From assembly GCF_040807025.1 (NCBI RefSeq), contig NC_090944.1, positions 110,050,238 through 110,114,237 on the forward strand: a stretch of 64,000 nucleotides of DNA, read 5' to 3'. The notes below the pieces were generated by a model. It saw only the letters and a list, made by a program, of their open reading frames with translations, did not search any database and was not told the origin of the DNA. Both the position numbers and the translations under genes were made by a program. This document shows positions 25,201-37,200 of the stretch, one piece after another. Position 1 is the first letter of the stretch; each line of letters starts with the position of its first letter. The DNA comes from Struthio camelus (lineage: Eukaryota > Chordata > Aves > Struthioniformes > Struthionidae).

Positions 25201-28200
25201 CTCTCAAACAACTGACTTCTTTAAAATGTGTAGAGAGATTGTATTTAGTTAATTAAACAAAAGTTTCTATATTTCTCAAAGTTCCATCACTCAGAACTAA
25301 ACAGGAACAGGAACAGAGCTTATGAGCTTTTTCACTTACATTTTCTGATGCAATATTTACCATTCCTATTTCTTCACCATAGTAAGTAATAGGAGTACCA
25401 GGAAGGGTTAAAAGAAGCATGTTTATAACATTGACATACTCCTTTCCAATCCGAGATGAAACCCGAGCACTGTTAGGGTTTCCAACCTAAAGAAAACATC
25501 ATTCAGTTAAGCACATTATGAGATTCAATGTAAATGTGAGACTAGCTGAAGACAAAAAACACATTTTGGGTCTAATACCGTTCCTATGCATCAAAATAAA
25601 GAGAAAACAAATCCATTTAAACTGCCATATCTTCACACTGCCATAAGAGAGAGAATTGCAGCCTATCTTCCCTTGTAAAATGACATACACTAACAATCAC
25701 TGCATCAAGATAAGTAGCTCCAAAGAGTTTTGTGTGTATTGGCCAAACATATGCATAATCCAATTGCATAGTTACATTACTGGTACTATCACCCTAAAGA
25801 GATAATGAGGAAAGATTGCCCCATCAGCACCATTTTGAGAAAAGGACCTTACCACTTAGGTGATGGGTCACAGCGTTACCTACTTTACGAAGCTAATAGG
25901 TTTTTACTTTGTTTCATTTCCAGGACTGTAAGTGAAATTATCTTTTTTATTTTGGTGCCAGTGCAAACTTCTGCGCAAAGTAATTTTGAATGCAGAATGT
26001 AGAAACCCTGCTAGCAGCAGGACAGGCAGAAGCAAGGGGAGATGATAAATCAGCCAGAGACTTCCTTAACGCAGTCCACGCCCCAGGTTACAGTTCCCCC
26101 TAAATTCTGTCATTTGCCCTGCTGTGTGGAAGAGGTGCTTGTTTGGAGAAGACGACTGTCCTTACACTGCAGCTGTGAAAAGTTTGCAGCCCCCAGAGGA
26201 AGTGCCTAAAAAGTAAGCACATTTGAGTCGTTTGGAGTGAAACAAAAAAAGTACAATAAATGTAGGAAGAGATATGACGAGGCATGCAGTGGCTGCAACC
26301 CCATATGGTCTGTATATGGGCTCACAGCCTCTCTTTCTAACAGAGAGAGCAGAGTGGAAAGCTCTTTCTCATATGCTCTTGGGAATTTTGCCCCCATCTT
26401 TCTTCCAGAGGGACTGCCCTGAGCATATAAAAACACACCATATTCTTAAAAATAAAGTTCGAAATGTAAACAGACCTGCTCCCACATTGCTTTGGCACAA
26501 GTGACCAGAGCCCATAGTTTCTGTGTGTTGTCTCTAGCTGATCTCCCTCGCATGTCCCAAGCATATTTTATAGCAAATACCAGCAAGGTTTAAAGTTACT
26601 GTCCTCCGCTGTCTGGTCTGAGGAGGTCTCCAGAACCCACTGCACTGAGTTTATGGCTGAAGATAATTATACAAATCCCATCTTCATTGGTGGTGTTTTC
26701 AGCCAGCGCCCCTGACCACACTGGAGACACTGATGGAGGCACGTGATCACACACTCCCTCACGTCAGCCTTGCAAGGGTGCTGTAACCATTATCAGTGGG
26801 CAGGACGGACAACTAGGGCTTGTCATGGCACTTGTTGCAGGTAGAGCAGCCAAGAGGTTTACATGGATATCAGTTATAGCTCAGCTATGGACTCAGACTG
26901 GTGCTGATGCCACTGAAATCCATGTGGCAAGAGGGAGGTTGCTATCCTCTCTGCTACAAACAGACTCTTGCTACAAGAGTTGGTCTTACCGCCCAGTTTG
27001 GCCATTTTCCTTCAGGCATGTTTTTCATCCACAAGTTAACAGCTTCAAAAACACTGTTACCCGATAGATTTTTCAAGTTAATTAGGTAGAAATTGAAGGG
27101 AAAATCTGTTTCTCGGGCAAAAGATGTTCCATAATACATCATTGTTGCTTCAGTGTCTTCCTTGTCATCAGCGTAAGAAGTCATAAACCTACAAGAAGTG
27201 AACAGGTATCTTTTTTAGCTCATTCCTGGTTTGTACAGAGTTGAAGGAAGCTCAGAGTAGATTTAGTAGATTTTACCATACTTGGAAAATAACAGAGCCT
27301 TGCCTGATGTTTGCTCCCCCTCCCAAGAATTACTATAGAGAAAATTAAAAATATTTTGTAAAGCAGGCAATATTAAGGGGAGGCGTTTCTTGTAGATTTT
27401 TCCCCAGAAGTTTCCAGTAGTCAAAAAAAGGCTTTAAGGAACTGATTTAAGCATTATTTTTTAAAAACCATACCCACATAACTCCATTATAACAATTTTG
27501 GACTATGTATCTGATATGAATGTATTATTAATAATGCACAATAAAAAAAACTTTGTGGGCTTTCATTAATTACAGTGGTGCCGTAGTCCCAATAGTCGCA
27601 CATTCTGCTTACTCTTGTACAGCCCGTACCTATACTAGAACTATCTGGGCCAACTCACTGCAGACTTCTTTTCCCTCACATGTTGTGGAGAAGATAGTAT
27701 AGCCTATGCACTGCTATTTGCATTTGATGAAGAACACACTGTATATATTTTATGGTATGCGTTACAAGAAAAGATTTTATTGCTGGTGATAGGGTGATGA
27801 ACAAAAAGAATTTACTAGCCATAAAAATCGTTACCTGTATCGGCCAGGTTCACTGCTGAATTGATCCATGGTGTGGCGGAAGCTACGGAGGATATCATGC
27901 AAACCAACTTGCGTGGTTGTATAGTCATGGTAGAGCTGGGAATAGGCTGTGATATCCTCCTTAAAGACCAATACAATATTCCCCATTAGCCCTCCAGTGT
28001 TCTAGAATTCAGAACTCCCCAAATTCTTGCTGTCCTTTTCGGGACCCAGTGCATCAGTCCAAATCATTTTAACTGAAATTAGCTTAGTGCACCAAGAAGG
28101 CAGTGAGACAGGCCTATACTTTTTATGTGCTGAGACAGCAATTCAGTGATTTCTTCTCTGGAAAGAAAAACGGCCCATATCTCAACACAACTAGCCCTTG

Positions 28201-31200
28201 CCCATGAAAACCCACTCAGCTTTCTAGGGTCACTAGCTCCCTATACTATACTCACTAGCTCATCTACTAAGAGAAGCTAGACTTATTTCCAGCAAAGCAC
28301 CTCACTTTCTGATTACAAATAAAAAAAAATTAGTTATACAATACTAACACAGCCCAGATCTGAACTGCACTTGGGTAACTATTCACCAAAAGATATGACA
28401 GCAGAAGGAGAGGAGGGCTGGTTATTGTGGAAGCTGTCCATCCAAAGGAAGGATCCACATTCTGCACTGACCTACAGACCCCATTTGCAGCTGCAGACAC
28501 AGTAGATGCCGTGGCCACAAACCAGCTTGGAAAATGGGACAACGTTGTTGTGGTAACTTACGGAGGCAAGATTTGTCTAGCTCATCACTGTTACATCAGC
28601 TCAGCAGCGGAACTGCGTCTTAGTGGTACTAACGGCTGACACCATTGGGTTCACAACCTCAGTAAAGGCAAGTAATATGAACATCAGGTTTCACGTTTCT
28701 GAACATGACTGTCAACCCGTCACTGTAGCATATCACCAAGACAAGATATTTTATTTTGTTCAGATTCCGACTAGCAATTTAGAGGAAATACGTGCTAGTG
28801 ACTGTTCCAGGATCCCAAGTGAGCCAGAGTTTCGAGCTTACCTACTGTAACGGGCTCCCTACGGACAACCGATAAACTATTAAAATTCAAAACCCAGGTC
28901 TTATTGGCCTACAAACTAAAAAGCTAAATATTTTAGGCAGAAAACTCAAAGCAACTGTATCAGAACAGAAATAAGGACTCTCCTCCCACCCACTGTGTTC
29001 CTGCAGGCAGGGCCCTGCTCGCAGCAATCTTGCTGCCCTACAGCCCTAGCCCAGAGGCTGCTTTCCCCAAACGTACTCCTGCCGCAAGAAGCCTGCAAAG
29101 CAGCCTCCGTTCCAAGGCAGGCACCTCGCTCACTCTTCTTAAAGCCACAATTAAGAACCAAAGCAATAAGAACTCTATGCCCTGAGTGGAAAATACATAA
29201 AAAAAGGCAAAGACAAAAAATATACGTTACCGGATTCTGGGACTTGTTCACTTGAGGCTCATTTCTTAGATGCGTTGCTTCTAGAAGAAATTTAACAGCG
29301 CTGAAACTAAATCCATCAACTCCTTTGCCAAGCCAAAATTTGATAATGTCCTAGGCAAAAATAAAAGTTGAGAAATTCAAGTGAGCCAATCCCATTCAAA
29401 ATATGTTAAGTTTTCTTTTTAAGTAGTATATACTATTAGGATGTATTAATATGCAACTGAATTTACTTTTGAATTTGTACTTCAAATTTTACTAAAAACT
29501 AAAGTGAACTGTGTTGAATTAGAATTAACATCTAAACGGAGTCTGTCGTGTTATTTTATCCACTATGAAAAAGAGTCACTAACTCCTCCCATAAATTCAG
29601 GGGACCAAAAGCCAAGCTCACTAAAAGCCATTCAAAAAATTAGCCATCAACATTGAAAATATGTGCAGTGGTAGGAAAAAGGGTGAGTGGAAAGATGTGG
29701 TGTTAAGGGAAGCATGAGGATGTAGAGGTTACTAGTGGAATTTTTCAAGAATCATTCTCAAAGGCCAGTCTCGTTTCCTGTTTTCATTAATATAATATGA
29801 CCAAAAAAGCATTTTGTTTCATTTCTGAGTGCACTCCCAACACCCCTGGTGAGAACAGAGCCCCCAGAGAGAGACAGTGACACAAGCACGCTAGCGTTGG
29901 GCAGCCTTGACGACTACTACCAAAGAAACGCACCAAAATTAAATGCTACAAAGTACCAAACACTTAGGGACTAAATCCAAAAACCTGCTTTGTAAGCTGG
30001 GCAATAGAGGGAGGAGAACAGTCTAGCTGGAGACAGGGTACGAGTTGGGAAGGAGTGGGGACAAGGGCAGGAGGGAAGCAATCACGTAGGACTCGCCAGG
30101 TTCAGGCCAACTTCCAACATTTTAATGAATTCTACGTAGTCTACTGGGGGACCTGCAATGCAAACTGAGGCTTGGGGTTTCATTAGAGCACAACCTTTTC
30201 TTGGTGAAACATTTTTGGCTGTAAAGGCCGTCTCTCTCCTCTACAGAGCTGTCAGACATGTAGATAGACCAAAACTCTTAATTCCTCCTTATCTGCAAGT
30301 CCAGACATTCCTTTTAATTCAAATCAGCATTGCCTCGCTTACTTGAAGAGGCAAAGATCTCCTTGCTAAAACTAGCCATCATCAGCCTGTATTTGACTGG
30401 CTAATTAACAGCTCCTTGTGTCAACAAGGATTAAAATTTCTGTCCTCTCAGATGATTCAGATGTATTTCCGTGTCTCTTGCACTAAAGCTTGTGCTATGT
30501 TCTACGTCAGTCCTTCCATTAATTATCGTGCTTGATACAACATCCAACGTAGTACATGCCTTCGTGTATTTCATTTACTCATTGTTGGCTCCTGACGGAG
30601 CAATTAATTGCTTTAAGCAAGCAGTGGTCTTAAGATTATTTGACTACCAGCACCCATCTTCAAAGCAAGTAACAACAGTCCTAAGACATAGAGGGGGAAG
30701 TATTTATGCCATGGTGCAATGTTCTGCCCAAACGTCTTTTCCGCTAAAGTTTGTTTAATTCTGGCCATCTGCATTTGAGAAAAAAACATTCAGACTGGAA
30801 GAGCTGCAAGGAACAAGTATTAGCTAAGCAAAGGAATGGAGAGTCTCTCACTTCAGGGAAGATTAGAAGAGCCTGCCCTATGTAATCTAGCAAAACAAAA
30901 GCTGAAGGGGGATGTTAGCAGAGCTGAAAAACAATCATAAACAAGGGTGGGAAAAACTATTCAGGCTGAAGGACAGGTTTGTTTCATAGAGAACTACATA
31001 CAAACTGTGAATAAGGGTAGGCTGAAAAGAAGGCGGCTCTTACAGCATCAGTGTAAAGAAATCTTACGATAGCTTTTTAGTGGGAAGAAGAAGGGAAAGG
31101 GAACTCCTTTTCAGATATAATATCCTGATCCAAAAGCCTGTTAAGATCTTTGCAGGTACTCATGAGAGCAGGGGGCTCACGCCAACAATAAAGGTGCACA

Positions 31201-34200
31201 TTGCTTCCTAAGGTCCAGAAAGCTGCAACAACACCCACTGCCAGCACTTAAGGACAATTTTATCTGGGATTTTTTATTTGACTGATTGTTTTTTTTAAAT
31301 TAAGATGACTTGAAGTGATATAGCTGCAATACTGCACGTTATAACGTTTGAATTTTGCTTATACGCTTAGCATTTGTCTAGACACTTCATTCTTTCAGTT
31401 GTTTGCATACGTTGTAATCCTTGAATTACTTCCAACTAGATTGTCACTTATGTAGCACAAATCATCAAATCAAGTACAGAAGGAGCTGCCTTGCTACTGG
31501 AGTAGTGGTAGTAGTTTCTCTCTGTGCAGTGTACGGTGCACCATACAGTGCAGCACATACTTACATGGATTTCTTGTTGAACAGCAGGGTTGTGAAAATT
31601 TAAGTCTGGCTGTTCTTTCCCAAATTGATGAAAATAACATTGCTTTCTCACATTGTCGAACTGCCAGCTGGAATTCCCATAAACGCTTACCTGTCCATAT
31701 AAGGGGGAAAAAAATACCAGAACTTGATTAAATTAACAAAGCATGCATACAAGTAAATGTTTAAGATACGGCGCATTACAAGCATCAAATAAAGTACAAA
31801 GTGCCTAATTAATGGAGTAAATTTTGAATGGATTTTGACGCTTGTTTACTTTTCACATTTCCTTTTCTGGTAGGTGCTCTCACTTTCAGTCATGCCTCGC
31901 CACATCTGGGGCACACGGCCTGTAGATGTTTATGGATTTTGTGTTCACTGTTCTGTTTCGTTCTTTTTAAATAGACTTTCGCTAGGAATTATTAGGGATA
32001 GAGGGGGAAACACGGGTGGGAACATTTTCTTAAAACTATTATTACAAATAGCGGCAACTAACTTAACAGCTTCTGCAATCTGATATTATCCCTGTGAAGC
32101 TCCAACAGTCAATATTTTAAAATGTTAAATTTATCATTTCCATGAGGAAAGACTCCAGAAACTAAAGATAACTCCCAAGACTCTCGTTAAGTTAAAACAA
32201 AAATGGAGGCTAGCTATGACAAAATATGCCACAGCTCCATTAACTCTGCCTTGAGGTGTTAGAATATGCACGTTCCTCTCATACACGCATCAGTTCAGTT
32301 TCATAACAAATACATATATTTTAGTGTTTTCACCAGAGGCCATGAAATGGGCAACCCAGATCCCAGCCTGCTCACCTTCTAGAAAAGGGGGGAAAAGCCA
32401 ACTACATACTGTTTTGCTTCTCTCCACTCCAGCTATGATTTCAGAAATGCTAAGAGGAGGTTTCTAGAGCAGCACACCCAGTCACCAAAGCGTGACAAGG
32501 GTGACTGAGTGACTTGCGCACAATTATTCCTTTTGCTTTTAAAAAGTGAAGATTTAACACTTGGGGAGAGAAACAACACTCTGTTGTGGTTGTTTTTTAA
32601 ATCTGTTCGACATATGAACCCCTGCACCCTGCGCTGGTTTAAACCTTAATGCACTCAAGCTCATTTAGTAACTTCTGCTTGTACCTCTAAAGAATCATTT
32701 ATTGCCTAGTGTACATTGGGACAATTATGTTATAGCCGTTTTCGCTACACTGTGGCAACCTGTACACCGGTTTGTGATTTACGAGAGTCCTTTCCCTTAG
32801 TTACCCAGTTGTTTGGAGGAGCGATGGAGCCGTCAGCCTGCACACAGTCGTGCCAGATGTAGTAGTCTGTGTACTTTCCCGTCCGATTGCGACTCAGCTG
32901 AAACCATCTGTGTTTGTCACTTGTGTGGTTTGGTATTAAATCCATTATCACCTTCAACCCTTATAAACCAAACCAGAAAAAGGATTAAATTTAGCCTTTT
33001 AAGACAAAGTTCACACTTTCTAATGCGGTATGTTAATGCGTTCCGGGCGCTTCCCAGAAGCAGGGTTTAGACCCGAGGGAACGGAGAGCACGTAACATTT
33101 TGAGCTAGCCCAGCACTGTTGGCTGGGGGTATGGGAACACACAAAAAGAGACAAAAACCCCCAGACTACAATCCTAATCAACATAGTTAGACTAAGACCA
33201 CCCTCCAAGTACCTGCAGTATATCTGGTATATATGCTGGTACCTTTTTTAGTTTTTTTTCCCCATTTTCTGGGGGATGGAAAGGAGAAGGGGTGGGGGGA
33301 GAAAGCGGAACAGATTTTTTTTTTTGTTACAAACCACTTCCTCTAACTCTGACCAAGGACTTGAACATCTGTGTCCCATCTCAGGTGAGGAAGGCACCAA
33401 CCCCTCTAGCATCAGGGAACATGTGTTGTTCCTTGCCCTTCCCACACACTAGGCATTTTTTTTAAATGTTTTTGGGACTGGCAAACCATCTTCCATTCAG
33501 CCCAATAGCTCGGAGGGGAAACACCTGAGCAAACATTTGGTCCAAGGCACAAAGGTACGAACGAAGGAAGCGACTGCAGGAAGGAAACACAAGTCCCCTC
33601 CCAACCTCACAATCGTTTTCCTGCTTTCTCTAGAAAGCAGCCATCGGTAGTAAACTTCCAAGTCAGAAGCACGCACCTCTCCAACTACGGATGCACACCA
33701 GGGAGTACCGGCAGTCTGTCAACCCGCCACCCTGGACACCCTGGGGGGGACTGTGCCCCGCAGAGGAGACAGCAGGCTGTGACCGCAGGGCTCGCACTGC
33801 TGGAGAGTTAACGCGTCCCCTCTGCTGGCACCTCCACTTGCTTCTCCTCAGCGAGGTCATGGGGGAAAATGGCCAGAGGCACAAGTTCAAATCTCAGATC
33901 ATAACACCTAATGCTACACAGTACTACTTATAAGTGAATTTTTTAATAGAGTTATTTTGATCATAGCTGCAGTTTACCTCTATCATGTATAGCTGCAAGC
34001 AGGTTCTCCAAATCACTCATTGACCCAAACATGGGATCAATATCATAGAAGTCTTCAGCTCCATATCCGAGGTCTTTCAAGGGGGACTTATAGAAAGAGG
34101 TGATCCAGATGGTTTTTATATTCAAATACATTATATGGTCCAGTTTCTGTTGGATACCTATTTAAAAGAAAAGGACATCATCTGTTTACAGAAAAGTTAT

Positions 34201-37200
34201 TTTTGTTGAAGAACTTTTGCCATGGGCTCTCAAAGATGGAACACAGATCCTTTTTTATATACAACCATCCTCCATTTTCCCTGAGTTTAGATAGCCTGAC
34301 AATCTTGAAACTTCTTCGAGGGCAGCATGGGATCACAGAATGGAAGCCATTCAAAGCTACTTGTAAGGATGATAAAGCAGGAATTTAAAAAATATCAGAT
34401 CCAAGCTGCTTTCCATTGTGCTTTATAAGAACGTATATATAGGAACATCGTCACAGCATGCAGGAATGCAACGAGGAAGGCTAAGGCACATTTGGAATTA
34501 AATCTGGCAAGGGATGTCAAGGACTTCAAATGCATCAATAGCAAAAGGAAGACTAGGGAAAACTTGGGCCCACTGCTGAATGGGGCAGGGGCTCTGGTGA
34601 TGAAGGATACAGAGAAAGCTGAGTTACTGAATGCCTTCTGTGCATCAGTCTTCACTGCTAAGGCCAGCCCTCAGGAATTCCAGACCCTGGGGACAGGAGA
34701 GGAAGTCTGGAGAAAGGAAGACTCCCTTGGTCGAGGAGTTTCAGGTTAGAGATCATTTAGGCAAACTTGAAATCCACAAATCCATGGGCCCTGATGGGAT
34801 GCACCCACGAGTACTGAGGGAGCTGGCGGATGTTACTGCTAGGCCACTCTCCATCATCGCTGAAAGGTCATGGAGATCAGGAGAGGTGCCTGAGGCCTGG
34901 AAGAAAGCCAATGTCACTCCAGGCTTCAGAAAAGGGCAAGAAGGGGGAGCCAGGAAACTACAGGCCTGTCAGCCTCACCTCCATCCCTGGAAAGGTGATG
35001 GAACAGCTCATCCTGGAGGTCATCACTAAGCATGTGGAAGACCAGAAGGTGATCAGGAGTAGTCAGCATGGATTCACCAAGAGGAAATCACACTTAACCA
35101 ATCTGATAGCCTTCTCTGATGGAATGACTGGCTGGGTAGATGAGGGCAGAGCAGTGGATGTTGTCTCCCTTGACTTCAGCAAGGCTTTTGACACTGTCTT
35201 CCATCACATCCTCACAGGCAAGCTCAGGAAGAGCGCACAGTGAGGTGAGCTGAGAACTGGCTGAATGGCAGAGCTCACAGGGTTGTGATCAGTGGCGCAG
35301 AGTCTAGTCAGAGGCCTGTAGTGTCCCCCAGGGGTCAACACTGGGTCCAATCCTGTTGAACTTATTCACCAGTGACCTGGATGAAGGGACAGAGTGCACC
35401 CTCAGCAAGTTTCATGACAATGCCAAACTGGGAACAGTGGCTGATACCCCAGAGGGCTGTGCTGCCGTTCAGAGCGACCTCGACAGACTGGAGAGCTGGG
35501 CAGAGAGGAACCTCCTGAAGGTCAACAAAGGCAAGTGCACGGTCCTGCCCCTGGGGAGGAATAACCCCATGCAGCAGTACAGGCTGGGGGCTGAGCTGCT
35601 GGAAAGTAGCTCTGCAGAAGAGGACCTGGGAGTCCTGGAGGACAACAGGTGGACCATGAGGCAGCAACATGGCCTTGTGGCCAAGAAGGCCAATGGGGTC
35701 CTGGGGTGCATTAGGCAGAGTGTTGGCAGCAGGTGGAGGGAGGTGATCCTGCCCCTCTACTCAGCCCTGGGGAGGCCTCACCTGGAGTACTGTGTCCAGT
35801 TCTGGGCTCCCCAGTACAAAAGAGACATGGCACTCCTGGACAGAGTCCAGCGGAGGGCTACCAAGATGATTAGAGGGCTGGAGCATCTCTCCTCTGAAGA
35901 AAGGCTGAGAGAGCTGGGCCTGTTCAGCCTGGAGAAGAGAAGACTGAAGGGGGATGTCATCAATGTATACAAATATCTAAAGGGAGGGCATCAAGAGGAT
36001 AAGGCCAGGCTGTTTTTAGCAGGGCCCAGTGACAGGACAAGAGGCAACGGGCACAAACTGAAACACGGGAAGTTCCATCTGAGCATGAGGAAAAGCTTCT
36101 TGACTGTGAGGGTGACAGAGCACTGGAACAGGTTGCCCAGAGAGGTTGTGGAGACTCCTCCTCTGGAAATATTCAAAACCCGCCTGGACACGATCCTGTG
36201 CAATGTGCTCTAGATGACCCTGCTTGAGCAGAAGGGTTGGACTAGAGGTCCCTTCCAACCTCAATTATTCTGTGAACATTTATAGCCTCATTTATTAAAT
36301 GAAATTTAACATTTATTTCTCAAAACAGACTCCATTTTATTAAAATGCAGCAATTGGATTAATTTCTCCTTTCAAGGAATGTCAATTAATCCTCAGAGTA
36401 TCCAAAGGGAAGATGAGTACAATTTTAATGTAAAGATTCCAGTTTTTCCCTCAGGTTAGGAAGAGTATGAGCGCCTTTTGATTAAAAAAAAAAAAAAAAA
36501 AAAAAAGAGAAAGTCTCATCTTCCTGACATGTTACAGCTAGGGTGCAAATACAGAAGCAGTTTCTTCTTTTCACTTGCTGGCAGAGGATATTACAGTCTA
36601 GTGCTTTTTGTTTAGAGATTTCTTGTCCATTATAGTGCTAAAACTTCTTCTGAAACATGCACACTACACTAAAATTCAGCTAAGTAACTGATATTTGGCA
36701 TTGCCTGTTGGTATCAGGTAAGCCTTCTCAGTGCATTCATAAGAGCTCAAAAACCCACACCCTGAACAAACATAAAAGTAATGCAGCTTTCTCTAGTCTT
36801 ACTTTGCCAGTTTAATTTTTCTCACTATTCCTTATAGAGAGGCAGCCAAAGCAGCATGATAAAGTGCTCAACACCACACATTCTCCTGCTCAGCCTTAGT
36901 TTTGCAGAGATATTTTGCTTTGATTGCAGTTGTACTGCTGATTGTTCTCACCCCCACCTCTAAACATTCATTCCCGCTCCAGGCTTAAATTTAACAAATA
37001 GAACAAGCTCCTAATGGGATCCACTAATGACAATGGGAGCTCACATCAATGAGTCATCAGACAACTTTTATTCCCCTCTCCAGTTGGGTGGCTCTCTCTC
37101 TTGGACTGTGTACATATACATACACACATATGTATACACACACCCCTACACCTATCTTCTAAATATGTACAAACACACACACAACACACAAACAAGTGGT

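Larger units (their letters stand above)
25487..31564 (-). other. SLC3A1: SLC3A1 introns between exons 4 and 8
   Basis: Outside the exons I see no gene. A more GC-rich patch at about 28970-29220 has open frames on both strands, without recognisable homology or exon borders. Confidence 0.45.

Noticed and set aside
28946..29255. Overlapping open frames on both strands in an SLC3A1 intron
   Set aside because: Frames open on both strands at once in a GC-richer patch suggest few stop codons by composition rather than coding. Neither translation is recognisable.
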